64,000 bases of DNA from Siphonodentalium dalli (GCA_032622095.1 CP136067.1:95284707-95348706), one strand, 5' to 3'. Positions 24,096-35,846 are shown, numbered from the stretch's first letter. The notes: a model not told the origin generated them from the sequence alone. Numbers and translations are program-made.

Positions 24096-25071
24096 TACGC
24101 ACAATATTCATGTGTCTCCTTTACTTGTTAATAGTTTTCATTTTAGTTCTCACTAAACTGGAATATGATATTGCTGTATTCCTGTAAACACATAGCCGCT
24201 TCCTGCTAGAGGTATGGTTGGGCAGTATAGTGAAGTGAAAAAATTTAGAAATGGAAATGCGGAAATTATTTTATTTGGGCGTTCACCATGTCCACGTATA
24301 CAGGGCCGTGGCGATGGGGGTGTCTCATCCTAACATTAATCAAAATATTCAAAAGCTGGAAATTTCCATACCTGACACGACATTAGTTGGAAATTTGACA
24401 TAAAAAATATGTTGAAATTGTTCTCGTAGTTTGATTTTCCGACAATTTATTAGTGGTGATTTTTTTTAGACCAACATTTCTAACTATCAGAACAAATACA
24501 CAAACTTTCGGTCTGATATTAAATTTCCATTTGGTGAAAATGTTGGTAAACCGCCCCTGCGACCACCAACTAGTTTGAAATTTCCAACCATAGGGGCGTT
24601 CGGTTAGAACTTGACTTGAAATAATATACAAAATGGATTGGGACAAAAGTTCTTTTCAACTTACTAAGCCCCTCTCCCAATACAATATAATAATACACAT
24701 GTAAATATATGCCAGATATCGACTTTTAGAAGAGGAAGTTTCAAATCGCATTCAATTTTTGACAGCCTAAAAAAAACAATTATCGTATATATGTGATAAC
24801 GAACCATCGTCCGAAATGGGTATATAATAAATATATATGATCGTTTTTACTTGTCATGAACGTAAAACTGACGAATGGGTTTGTGCATTTTTGCTGTTCC
24901 TGTCCCTTACTAATGATGGCAATTGCAAGTATTGCTTCCACTTGCCTCGTACGCTGAACGTTAACTTAGACACTATTAACAAATGTGGTGTGTAATCGGA
25001 CAGTGGATCTTTAAATATTTGTCTGTTGCTCGAAACTGCATAATTATTAGCCTTGTTTGTGTTCTTTTCAG

Positions 25072-25316
25072 TTAGTACTGGATTGTTAACTGCAATTGAC
25101 GGAAAGAGGCTGGCGCCGGTATGGTTCACTACATTCTTCGATTATGACGGCGAGGCTATGTTTGACCCCGATATTTGGAGGGGCACTGAGCCAGATGGGG
25201 ATGACTGCATGTTTCTCTCCAGAGACACAATTGGAGGTCTGTGGGAGTATCGGGCATTACCATGTGGGGGCAGCATAACCCTCAGTTTCATATGCCAACA
25301 AGATATTGGTCAGTGA
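25072..25316 (+). CDS. PAN/C-type lectin protein, exon 3 of 3 (second half of the lectin domain, stop)
   Basis: Exon 3 follows a strong acceptor (GTGTTCTTTTCAG) and starts with TT, completing a valine codon with the last base of exon 2. It encodes residues 165-244 and ends with TGA at 25314. Features include IWRGTEPDGDDCMF (residues 198-211) with C209, LWEYRALPC (220-228) with C228, and LSFICQQ ending in C238. These give the canonical pairs C139-C238 and C209-C228. The sugar-specificity triplet is EPD (203-205) instead of EPN or QPD, and the WND calcium motif has become WEY (221-223). Calcium-dependent sugar binding may therefore be lost; this is inference from known lectin rules. No clear polyadenylation signal is seen close to the stop. 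Confidence 0.85.
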
Positions 25317-26164
25317 GAAAGTTTTGAGCAAGCTCCTAGTGATAGATTCCGCCAACACAAGTGTTATTCGCATCTCACGGATAAATTTACGACTATAAAT
25401 AAGGAATGTTTCGCAACTTTTCCGACAAAACTCCTAAAAATTATATTACATTTCTACGACGACGCGGCACTCCCAAAATGATGTATATAATAAGCCGTTT
25501 CCAAATATGGAGTGAATTCCCGGCGTAGTAAATGTTTGTGAGAATCAGAATTAGTTAGAAATCGTTTTATTTTCAAGATGCGATGAATATCTTTGACTGA
25601 TCAAAACTTGAAGATGATGTCTTCTATATTGCGAAGAGTAAAATTAGTTAGGGATATATCGCCTGTATTCAGTTTTCCAACAATAGTTGAGTTTGACAAT
25701 GCGTGGGAAAAATCGCCAACTTGTCATTGACCTCTGATCTGTGAAGTAGTCTGTTATGTCATAAACCAATGAAATTGTGCATAGTCTGTGCCACGCTCCA
25801 ATGAAATGGAGGGAATCCCTTCAATACAGAAACTAATTTTAAATGAGACATCCAGAGACGTACATCCGATAGGAGTTTTATCGGCTTTTCAAAGTGACTG
25901 ACGTTTAGGTATTTGTAGTGCTTAAATTTCTGCGGTGCCAAACACTAAACATAATTGGACTCACTGAACGCTGCAAGCATGGACACTCGTGCGCTGTGCG
26001 ATTTTCTCGCTGCACGGTCTATTTGATTAAGCTCAACGCAGACAATAACTGTATTCAATCGGCCAATTGATGTTGGGTTTCCGAGGCTTGGTAGGTGATG
26101 TATGTATGAAACAACAAAACTAATTGACTGAGTGTACGTTTCTTTAAAAACGAGAAATGCGTTT
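25317..26164. other. 3' flank of the lectin gene, non-coding
   Basis: This should contain the 3' untranslated region. No canonical AATAAA stands out in the first 200 bases; ATAAAT and AATAAG variants occur at 25380-25402. Short frames on the minus strand (25759-25941, 25945-26271) lack signatures. Confidence 0.4.
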
Positions 26165-26515
26165 GGGACGGCAATAAGCAGCAACTGCCCGCATGATGAG
26201 TAGCGAAAATAGAACAATATGTAAACGTAGAAAGGCGGCCAACACGTCACCGGTAATGTAAATGGCGTCATACGTATTTAGCTCGGGAAAGAGTATTGTG
26301 TCGACGGAATATATTATAAATTAGCTATAGGTTATCGGCCGCAATAAGTAGAATGCTGCCCCCATCATAAGTAACAAAAGTCGGCCAATAGGTAAAAAAT
26401 AGTCGGCCAATAAGTAGAAAGGTGGCAAATAAGTCAACCGTAACGTAAACGACGTCATACGTATTTAGCTCGATCGGCAAAGAATAATTGGTCGACGGAA
26501 GATATATTACAATTG
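26165..26515 (+). repeat. Two-copy tandem duplication, about 170-190 bp per unit
   Basis: Copy 1 (about 26167-26312) and copy 2 (about 26338-26512) share GGCAATAAGYAG...GCCCGCATGATGAGTA, CGTCATACGTATTTAGCTCG (26265 and 26454) and TGTCGACGGAATATATTA/GGTCGACGGAAGATATATTA. Copy 2 has an extra GTCGGCCAATAAGTAGAAAGG-type insertion. Confidence 0.7.
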
Positions 26516-27640
26516 CTTTCGGATGAATTACGGTACGGACCGTCACTGATTTTGGGTGAACGTGTGAGAACTATGTATCAGTAATATTATCATATGCTAG
26601 CGTAATTAACGAACCAAAGCAAAACCACTCACACGAGAGTAGCTGTGGCTTTTTTAAAATATTTTTTTTATCAAAATCAGTTTATAGATTCCTTGGTATT
26701 CCCTCAAAATAAGATTCACATAAGGCTATATTTCCTGGGTTCGTCAAATGAATGGACCCCAATCGTAATTTCCAGAATAAATTAGGCAGATCGTACTTCC
26801 GGGTAATCTTGATCGACAGCTTGACTATTCATGGTTATAAAATACTAGTACAAACATCAAAGTGAAAATAGTTATACCTTGTCGAGAGGGGAACGGGAAC
26901 ATCTTTAATAAATTTACCCAATGTATTTCTTTTCTTGACGATGGATGAGAACTGCGGCGGAGATACTATACTATACAGAGAAGCGTGTCCATTTCATAGC
27001 TGTTCATTTCATTCAAAGGTGTCACCGTGTCGATTTCAACGAAAATCGACGAACAACGTCATAGTGTAACTCCCCATTGACCAAGTTCGCCTGAATGTAT
27101 CTTCTGCTTTGTTCATAATTATGTGTTTCCTTTCGATCCCATGGCGAAAATAGTATATTTATGGATTACCGCATGCATGTATGTACTATATAGCCTTATG
27201 ATAACAATTAATTCCTTATTAAATATATGTGATTTCGTTTCGCACAGTACTGCGCCCTACCAAGTGCTGAACATTAAATGCCCAGTAAAACGGTAAATTC
27301 GTGATGCCAATCTTATTATATTTCACATCAGGAATGTCCCACTTCTCACTCGCCTCGATGTGTGTAGACTGTAGTTACAATAGTGTCGTTAGTTAGTGTG
27401 TCTTATTTTCTCAATAAAAGGTAAACTAACGCAACGAATGGACTTACATTGTAATTCAATATTCACAATTCTCATTTGCAATACCAGTAATCGAAAGACG
27501 CAGTAACAAGATTGTCCGATTACGACATTAATGCTTTAAGCCCACCGATCTACTGTGTGACATAGGCGCTCGCGAAATTCAAAACATCAGCGTCGTATTA
27601 AATGATAATTGGTGACGTCACAAAATCAGATATAGTCTAT
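26516..27640. other. Non-coding stretch
   Basis: No gene-like frame, RNA gene or clear repeat boundary. A CRE-like TGACGTCA occurs at 27611-27618 without a nearby gene. Confidence 0.5.
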
Positions 27641-27669
27641 ATACGACACAAAGCGTCCGGCTTTGTTTC

Positions 27670-28385
27670 GTTATCAATATCATTCCCAGTAGAAACAGAC
27701 AGTACTGTGAAATCGCTACATGTTCACAAGTTTGCAAGAATAAAAATTGCTGTATAATTGTTAATGTATTAATGCACACAATGGTATATATCTATGTTAA
27801 TATATTAATCCTGTGAAATAACAATTGCCAATGTTGCTAATTAATAAAATACTTATAATTGGTTGTTTCCACATTGACCGAATTATGAGGCCTCTGTCTG
27901 TCGTATTAGCCTTCGGCCTGTGGCAGGCCAATAGGACAGCCATCGTCCTCATAACTCGGCCAATATGGAAACAACAAATTAATAACACATATTACAGTTG
28001 ATATCGGATGATTGATTGACACTGGACGAATTACGGTCTATGTTTAGGGAGCAACTGTACGTGAATTAACTATCCGTGTAAAATTCCCAGTATAAACATA
28101 CATTACTCTGGAATCCATTCAAGGTATTCACAAAAAATGCAATTGTAATTTAATAACACAGTGTCACAACGATACATTTATGTTAATATGTTCCCACTGT
28201 GAAACAACCCAATTTACCATTGCTAATTACAAAATACTTATTAATTAGGTGTTTCCGCATTGGCCTCAATTATGATGCCTCAGTCTGTCATATTGGCCTC
28301 CGACTCGTGGCCTCGGGTCAATAGGACACACATCGGCTTCGAGCTCATACCTCGGCCAATATGGCAGCAACCAGTTAATAACATA
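27670..28385 (+). repeat. Two-copy tandem repeat (about 380 bp), each copy with a palindrome
   Basis: Copy 1 (about 27680-28005) and copy 2 (about 28080-28383) align from ATTCCCAGTA-AAACA-ACA through TATGTTAATAT, TGCTAATTA-AAAATACTTAT and GTTTCC-CATTG. The inner palindrome of copy 1 (27870-27968) pairs CCACATTGACCGAATTATGAG with CTCATAACTCGGCCAATATGG; copy 2 keeps a weaker version (28255-28365). The tandem plus palindrome structure suggests an old MITE-type dimer. Confidence 0.65.
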
Positions 28386-28542
28386 TACAAAAGTGTTGGG
28401 TACAAACCGTAGAAATTGACGCTTTATCCGCTGTCACGGACCGTTGTGTGCATTGTGACTCACGGTTATGGCACCACGGCTACAACTATATTTGCATAAT
28501 CCGAATTAACGGTCCCACATTACTATTTCTTTCGTTTCGGAG

Positions 28543-28915
28543 GTAACAAATATTTGATTCGAGTCGAGGAACCCACCAATCAAAGCTCAGAGTGATAAGA
28601 TATCGATTTTTGAAATTTGTTATTTCTCGAAATGTGTAATTATTTGTGACCCAGAAAAGAGTCGTCAAATCGACGGTCTCGGACAAAATAGATGACTCTA
28701 AACTCAAGTGGTAATAAGGCCATATTTCGTTGAACAACATGTTGATAGATAACATGTGTTTGGCAATTTTATACCATAGTTAACAGCGGTTAGCAATAGT
28801 TTGTTGTAATTATTCAATTCTGATAACAAAAGCATATTTTGAAGAAATGTTGTTTTTGTTGTTGTAATTTGATGATATGGTGATCGTCTGTTCGGATTGA
28901 GTACCTTTAAAATGA
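28543..28915 (+). repeat. Dispersed repeat R1, copy 1
   Basis: ACAAATATTTGATTCGAGTCGAGGAACCCAC...CTCAGAGTGATAAG..TCGATTTTTGAAAT, then GAACAACATGTTGATAGATAACA, and finally CGGATTGAGTACCTTTAA. The same order of blocks recurs at 51926-52315 in the same orientation. The open frame at 28486-28755 on the minus strand is part of the repeat. Confidence 0.75.
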
Positions 28916-30860
28916 GCGCATAACTTGATGACGTAGTACAACAAACATGTTACCTAGTAACCTAAACGTAACTATATCCGTCAGATTTTTGAAACGTCCC
29001 TAATATTAATATGTATGCGTGTCACTGTATGGCAGTTTGTGAGCAAATTATCAAAAGATGCTTGTTTTTTATATTCCGTTGCATTTTATGCTTTCAAATT
29101 TGAACACTTGTATTTACAGTGTACGCTGTTGGTACATGTTTGATAAGGAAATGTGTACGCTCATGATACAACTAGAACTGGTGGGATATGCCTGTCTTTA
29201 GCATATTTTCAGAAATAATACAAGCTTGCTCCAAAATTTTCAGAGCGATTGTTTAATTTGCAATTAATTAACTCATTCAACGGGTGCGGTGGGGCGATTG
29301 GTCAGGGAGGCTAAAGCTCGTAGTTAAAATTTGAAAGTGCATGCTCAAGGTTGATAGTATTTCTCGAAAAATTTGAAATGACTACAAAACTAAGTATATG
29401 TATTGTCTGCAGAGCAACCATGAAATACTTTTATTCTGGTTTGCTTAAATCAGCTTAAATTAAAGAGTTCCTAAATGCAGTTTGGTGGCACAATTGTGTC
29501 TTATTGACACTTATGTTCTACTTAAAAAAGCATGCCTTTCCCCTGGAGTTATGCCCGGAATTTAGGGATCTGTATACATTCACTATGAATGCTGCACATG
29601 TTTCATCTAATAATTACATGGACAGCTGCATATAAGTAATGCCCTCTGAGACGATCAATAATAGTATCTTCTAGGGGGCCACCCATTAACTAAAATCTGA
29701 GCGTGAGCATTCAATGACACTTGATCATTCAAGGGTGGACTTTTTTAATAAGTACAGCCTTATTTAAAAATAATTAGAACATACGTGTGCATGTAACCAC
29801 TCACCGTAATTTATTGTAATTGCAATGGAGTCGACTTGTTAAAAGTTTTCATACATTTACCCAATAGCCACTGACTTTGGGATGGAATACAGAACACATT
29901 GACATTATTAAATTGGGTTTCAAGCATATCTTTATTTAGAATAACCGAAAAACGAACATACCTATGTTCACCTAGTAACCTACCTTCAGTTGAATTTGCA
30001 ACCACATCTTTATTTCTCAAGCAATAGCTAAACCAGGGAAATAGTGCTTTAGACATACAATGTCGTGTCATATGATGCCATGTGATGTCAATGTTAAATG
30101 TGTTTGTCTTTTGTGAAGAATATGTCCCAAATTTCACATTGTCTTTGTGATTCTCGTGGGTGGATTGGGAAGGGTGTGTTAATCCTGTGGTGGGATTCAA
30201 ACAGGACGCACGGTCAGGGGTCTCTATCATTCATAAAACTCAATTATAGAATGTGAAATCCTATATAGGCAGCAATTTATATACCTGTACAATGTTTGCA
30301 ATTATATTTAGTTTTCATGTTTTTTCGTCACGTGTTTCCTCGTACATGCCCATTTTGACAAGTGGTGTCAAATATTTAATTATTATTTAATAAGATATAA
30401 TCTTATGTAGGATAAAAATTCAATTCCACCCGTTCAATTGCAGCATGCTTTGCTCTATGTCATGGGTTCGACTGTCGAACATTTCTCAAAATATGAATTT
30501 CTCATGTCTTAAAACTGATTTTTTTCTATGTCAAATTTTCGAAATTAGACCAATTCTAAATAGTGAAACTCAATCAGATGGTTATATTTATGTTCTAGCT
30601 TACTGGAATATGCAAAAAAAAATATCAAACAGGAAACAGCGTGGTATGTTGCTATTAAAACGAACACTCAATACTATTGCTGCTACGCAATTTTAACATG
30701 GCATATATGTCACACATTAATACATTTAGAGATTTTGTATACAGCTTAGTTACTATTTTCACATTTATTCTGCCCCATCGTGCTTTTTAGTACTTATCAT
30801 TGTATTGGCACACCATTTGGTCAATATTCTCATTTCTATTTAATATCTTATTTACTCAGA
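28916..30860. other. Non-coding stretch with one unexplained minus-strand frame
   Basis: A 139-codon minus-strand frame at 29811-30230 is open but has no domain, signal peptide or splice context that I recognise. Part of its start (about 30150-30200 on the minus strand) reads CCTGTTTGAATCCCACCACAGG, slightly like a tRNA B box. Other sequence is AT-rich with no gene evidence. Confidence 0.4.
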
Positions 30861-30864
30861 GGTA

Positions 30865-31630
30865 GTAAAACATTTGCAGGAAGGTATGTCGTGTTTTTGA
30901 ATCTGGCATTTTCGGTGACCCACCACCCCGAAACCTGCAAAAAAACTTATTTTTTACTCACAATGTTGTGACACCCACCCCCCTAATGTCACTAAATTTG
31001 GTCTAAAAATCATAAAACACTACTGATATCACCCATATGACTGGGAAATTATCTCATTTAGTTCAAACAGTTTAGCATGTTGCAGAAGCTGTTTTAATTG
31101 AAAAACAGTGTGATAAATTGCTGATCATCAGTAAACCTAGGTCATTGTGCAGTATACACACGATTCCATAATTGCAAACTATTTCCTGATTAGTCTGTCA
31201 ACCAGCCCATACTGTAACATATTCCATACCACTTTTGTTTGTCTATTGGGGCAACTCCTATTATACTAACTAGTTGAAACAGGCTCCCTTCGGGCGCCTA
31301 TATTCAGCGACGGAGAGACCCTTTGTGGGACTTCGCACACATTTTGATCTTAGACAGAGTCTTTATTCAGCGGCGGCTGTTTTGTGCGCTTCAAGCAAAT
31401 TTCGATTATTGAAACATTTGGATTTATATCTATTGTTTAAAAAAATTTGTTTAGATTGAACTCTTTGCTCAATTTAGCAAAACCAATTTTTTTTTTAATT
31501 CAAAAATTTGTAAAACTGACACCGTTGTAACATCTGCAAGGGTACCCCGAGTCACTACACCAAATTTGGTTGAACTCGGTCTAGGGGTCTGAGAGAAAAA
31601 TCCGGACAGATCCTACTCATTTAAATATAT
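30865..31630. repeat. Dispersed repeat R2, copy 1
   Basis: It contains TTTGCAGGAAGGTATG, GACCCACCACCCCG, CACTAAATTTGGTCTAAAA, TTCAGCGACGGAGAGACCCT and, at its far end, TCTGAGAGAAAAATCCGGACAGATCCTACTC. The same blocks occur in reverse order and orientation at 60145-60905. The AGAAAAATCCGGACAGATCC plus TATATAGAT end resembles termini of non-autonomous Helitron-like repeats of invertebrates, but that label is inference. Open frames here are part of the repeat. Confidence 0.75.
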
Positions 31631-31837
31631 AGATTAGAAGCAGTCACAGCACCATACCAGACTTGAATACTTGAGGTCTTGTGAGATCATCTGAGTTGAT
31701 AAACATGCAAATAATTCACTGATTGGCTTGATGCACTGATGACAGTTATTTCCTTGCCATCGGTAGTCACATTACTGTTTGAGACAGTTGCACACTCTTT
31801 TTCCACGAACACAATGCTCTAGGATTTAGTTACAACT

Positions 31838-32140
31838 TTATTTATTTCAGTTTTACATTTCTCGAAGCTTCTTTCCGAAGGGTGTCAGTAAGGAATTTTT
31901 TCACCCACGTCCCATATGCTATATGCCATAGCTTAATGTCATCTCCTCTGAGGCCCATTAACATAAGTTTAGTGTTTTTGCAGCTATAAATTCTTATAGT
32001 ATGTTTTATACTGTTATTGATATCAAATATGGACACAAAAGGTCCTTAGTAAGAAAAATTGCACGAGGTTGTAAAAAACGCGTTTTTTTGTGCCTCGGAC
32101 CTCCCATCCCGACATACCTTCCTGCCATCTTTTAATTACC
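31838..32140 (-). repeat. Dispersed repeat R3, copy 1
   Basis: TCAGTTTTACATTTCTCGAAGCTTCTTTCC at the left and GGACCTCCCATCCCGACATACCTTCCTGCC at the right match, in reverse complement, 48430-48745. GCAGGAAGGTATG is shared with repeat R2, so R2 and R3 may be parts of one larger family. No gene. Confidence 0.7.
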
Positions 32141-33385
32141 CTCCCTGATTTAGTTATGAACAGTATATAATAACTTTTGTATATTATAGCATGGTCATAT
32201 CTCATTTACTTAGTGTTAACAGTTGTATACTTATGTGACATGTGAATATCCAGCGACGGGATTTAGGGTGCATTTACATTGCTATAGAACTGTACACAGA
32301 TCTACACGCAGACTAGTGTAAACGGGTTGATATAGAATGCACACAGAAAGAACACGGTACTAGTTCGTGTGAGCAAACATCGTGTCCGCTATACTTCAAG
32401 GTCAACGCCGATTTGATTAATTGTTACTCGGGCTTGGCGAATGTGTTTTAGTCTTCGTGGTCATTTCAACCCGTGCATTTCGAATATAGAACACGGACAG
32501 GGACGTGGAAACTTGGGTCAAAATTTTCAACAGTTGGAAATATGATACCTGACACAACATTAGTTGTAATTTCCAAACCAACAATAGCTTGAAAATGATC
32601 TTGTAGTTTGATTTTCAAACAATTTATTGGGGGGGGGGGGGTGAGGTACTGTTTTCGGACCAATATTTGCATAATTTCCTACTTTTTATCAATATTTTGG
32701 GCTGGACTGGCCATCAGCTGGACATTTTACAACCTTATCATGGGGGCGGGTGTCAGGTTGGAAATTTCCAACAATTGGAAAGATTGTATCCTGGTCCCTC
32801 CCCATGGCCAGTCAAAAACTGCTAGTTAATTTAAGAAAACAATATTGTCCTATATTTGGTCAACATTGTCATTGGAATTGTCATCAGTTGGAAATGTTAC
32901 TACATTCAAATAAAGGGTATTGTAGGGTGGATACCAATACATATCCATACATATCCAAAATGACCACCACTCAGATGTTGTCAAACAGGAGACCTATATT
33001 TTTATAGATGATCACCTGAAATCCTAAATATTGGTGGAATCTCCATCTAAAGATATATATATGGGTGCTCTCTAGCCTCTCTATCTATTTGTGTACACTA
33101 TTGTTTATTGTGTATTCCTATGCGATTTTCATTCTTTCTTCGAGCCATTATCAAGTGGTATAAGGATACACTTTAAATACATGCGGCACATACCAAATCG
33201 CTGGTCTGCTGATAGTTGATCCATTTTTTGTCTGGCCTAAACTGACACGATTCGCAGTGAATTGTCAATTACCAGTGTACTGATCAGCGCGCGTTCACTA
33301 TTAGTAATCATGTTGTGATCACAGTAATGCGCGACACGTGACTTCATACAGATCTGTATACAGATCTTTCGCAGTGTAAACACAC
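32141..33385. other. Non-coding with a diverged repeat and a G homopolymer
   Basis: At 32510-32670 the text ATACCTGACACAACATTAGTTG...GTAGTTTGATTTTC..ACAATTTATT matches 24370-24470 (intron 2), so a dispersed family is present. A run of about 13 G follows at 32629-32641. GTTGGAAATTTCCAACAATTGG-type words recur to 32900. No coding frame is convincing. Confidence 0.5.
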
Positions 33386-33548
33386 CCTTAGTCAGGGGTA
33401 TCACCGGGTTATAAGCGGGAGTTTTGGTCGGGATTTTTGGGGATCGCGGTGCGATCCAAGCTAACTCCCCCTGTGATACCGACCCGGTTGCCGACCTAAA
33501 TCCCACCGGGATCCCAACCAAAAATCCCGACGGGATCTCGGTGGAATC
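33385..33548. repeat. GGGAT-rich imperfect palindrome
   Basis: GGTCGGGATTTTTGGGGATC on the left is mirrored by AACCAAAAATCCCGACGGGAT on the right, and GGTATCACCGGGTT by GTGATACCGACCCGG. The segment is much more GC-rich than the flanks. It could be a MITE or a structured non-coding element. No frame is supported. Confidence 0.55.
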
Positions 33549-33777
33549 CCAGCGGGATTCCAGGTGAAATGTGTGTGATCTTATGTTTATTTTATGTGTG
33601 TGATCTTATGATCTATATTTATTCAGTTTATATTTAATAGTCTTTCAACTATTCTGACGTATGTTTTCTAATGTAGTAAGCATAGGGTGGACTCAATTGT
33701 AAGCAAGAATCACCTCAAGATAAACGCATGTATGCTGTTCCAGAAGCTGGGAATAAAATAATTGAGAACTCTCATAA

Positions 33778-33987
33778 AAAACCGCATCTACAGCATCGTC
33801 ATTATTCCACCAGTGTGACAAAGACGCATTGGTTAATCCAGAGAAATATGAATACTGGTACTGCACAAAACCCTTTGTCAAAAAGACATTCATCAATTTC
33901 ACGACGGACATATGCAAGCAGCCAAATAGTTCTAAGAGATATAATGCTCATTGTCTACGAGCAACGGCAATAAATTCGCTGCAATAG
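33778..33987 (+). pseudogene. Fragment of a Crypton/DUF3504-type tyrosine recombinase (ZMYM/KCTD1-like)
   Basis: An open frame, bounded by TAA at 33775 and TAG at 33985, includes FHQCDKDALVNPEKYEYWYC, then TFINFTTDICKQPNSS and KRYNAHCLRATAINSLQ. The motif YNAHCLRATAI matches the H-x-x-R box of the recombinase domain found in Crypton-derived proteins (ZMYM2, QRICH1 and KCTD1-like, DUF3504), usually of the form YTNHSLRATAI. The preceding tryptophan/tyrosine strand and IS/IN..A.. helix also fit. Only about 60 residues survive: no N-terminal domain, no downstream catalytic tyrosine. It is therefore read as a dead fragment of a transposon-related gene. The overlapping frames at 33728-33973 and 33951-34214 are shadows. 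Confidence 0.6.
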
Positions 33988-35438
33988 ATTCCATGCAAAG
34001 GTTGCGTTATGTCTATTGGTGTGACATAATCAACCAGTTTGACCTACATGTGTTCACCTTCTTAGACGGTCTAGAACTCCACAAACTTAACGCGATTCTT
34101 CTCGGCAACATTGGCACGTGTCTTCCTTTCGACAATGACACATGGGCACAGCTAATTATATTATCTTCCACGTTTTTGAACTATGGCTCACAACTCATAC
34201 GTATGCGCAAATGACTGGTCATGGACAAACACACTCGCTACTCGACGGAGCATGCAGCTGAACGTAAAAATGTGCACCTTACTCAGAACATATTTTAGAA
34301 CGCTGACTTGGCACTAATGTTGCCCATCGCATGGTGAAATGCGTGTATAGTGTACAATTTCTTCTCATTTTTTCAGCTTCTTTGTAAATACTAAAATATA
34401 GAAATACTATGTCCTGACAATATTGTCGACAGGGCATATTACTTTTGTAAGCTCTTCTGTAAAGGAGGTCAATAAATAAATAAGATACCCACCCACCCAA
34501 CCCTATGGATATAATTTTGCCAGTATCCGCAGTGGCAGTCTACTTCAATGTTGAAAATTCCAAGCTAGTTATACCGTTTCTCGTTTGGCATGAGAGTATA
34601 TGTGTGTATTGAATACGTGGTGCCTTGTGTGGATGGACCGGAGCCAAAGTTATGTTGCTTTGAATTATTATGATGATAAGTAAGAGAGTGTGAGTTGTGT
34701 TCTTCACTAGAAAACAGCCATGTGTGAGAATATGTAAGATGTACATGTATGAATTCGCAAGCGTATCTTGTGCTGTGCCATTGACTAGAAAACAGTTGTG
34801 TATTTGAGTTATGTAATATGTATGAATTTACACGTGTGTCATATACTGTGCCTTAATAAATTATGTACTAATAACATTTCTTAGTTAATTTACATGTCCT
34901 CAGCATGGGAGGCCTCGCATTCCCACCTATCAGCTAATTGGATATCTATGTCTAGCTTTCTCCATTGTTTAGTCTAGCTTTGATTTTGAATATATCATAT
35001 CTGGGAGTAAGGGGAGTAATTTGCAGATAATTATTGTACTAACACTATTTATTAATACTGGTATATTACTAGAACAATTTGTTTCCTTTTTCTTTGAGTC
35101 AATATTATGTTTTTCATATAGCATGGATAACCGTTTAGGCATTCAATAGGCTTATGTTCGGCTCGTGGTGATGTGGTTGGTAGTTGGTAGCTAATATTAA
35201 TCTAGAATAAATTTCGCAACCAACGCGGTTTTGTCAATTCTGGTGTGTTAGCTCCCCATCCGCAACATCACCCATGGCCGGGAACTTACATGTACGGCAT
35301 GGATGTAGATTACACGAAATGGCAGCAATATATCTCACATGGAAGTCACTATACTCGCCAGTTAGTTCACATATATAATGACTGAACCATAAAAGATAGG
35401 ATATTAGATATGCATCAGTTTTTTCTAGCTCACTGTGA
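33988..35438. other. Non-coding stretch
   Basis: A possible direct duplication near 34740-34860 (ACTAGAAAACAG...TGTGTATTTGAGTTATGTAATATGTATGAATT) is visible. No gene, RNA or transposon boundary can be supported. Confidence 0.5.
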
Positions 35439-35846
35439 TGGTACGTTCATACACTGGCAAGTTTGCACGGTATGGTTTGCAGGCATTGTGTCGTAGAAAA
35501 CAATATGGTGCCAGTATATGAACGGCAACAAACATATAAGATGCATCTATACCACAGCTAATTGCGTGCGAAATAAAATCTATGTAGTTCCACCTAGCGA
35601 TGTTACCGGAATTTGCCTTTAAATAGCATGCAATTATCTCGCAAGAATAAATCATACAGGTATTTGAATGCAAATTACAGTAGCACCGTTACATATGGAA
35701 CTACATAAGTTTTACTTCTCATGTCGTTAGCTTTGGTAAAGATGCATGTTATGTTTCCGTTCATATTCTGGCACCATGCGGTTTTCTATGACGAAATGCC
35801 TGCAAAACATACCGTGCAAACTTGCCAGCGTATGAACGTACCATGA
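35439..35846. mobile_element. MITE with about 55-bp terminal inverted repeats
   Basis: ATGGTACGTTCATACACTGGCAAGTTTGCACGGTATGGTT at the left is mirrored by ACATACCGTGCAAACTTGCCAGCGTATGAACGTACCAT at the right. The interior is itself weakly palindromic. Total length is about 408 bases with no coding capacity. A distant relative of the right half lies at about 14400-14580 (AGTAGCACC..GGTAAAG..TGCG...TGCCTGCAAAAT). Confidence 0.8.

Larger units (their letters stand above)
12545..25071 (+). other. Intron 2 of the PAN/lectin gene (12.5 kb)
   Basis: The intron starts GTGAGC and ends TTCTTTTCAG, a strong acceptor. Within it lie the 338-base tandem array (15060-16205), a minus-strand coding remnant (16645-17054), a CA microsatellite, a MITE (19290-19640) and foldback element A (19988-24095). 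The stretches 12545-15060, 17131-19290 and 24096-25071 show no gene-like frame apart from the weak case at 18308-18502. Two of them hold a distant relative of the MITE at 35439-35846 (about 14400-14580) and a diverged dispersed repeat (about 24330-24490, similar to 32510-32670). Confidence 0.6.

Noticed and set aside
29265-29345. tRNA-derived SINE head (GGTGCGGTGGGGCGATTGGTCAGGG)
   Set aside because: A loosely A-box-like string is present, but no proper B box follows at the expected distance and no SINE tail is seen.
29811-30230. 139-codon minus-strand frame, one of the longest in the window
   Set aside because: No recognisable domain, no signal peptide and no splice or promoter evidence; composition is like the surrounding non-coding DNA. 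It is kept as a note only.
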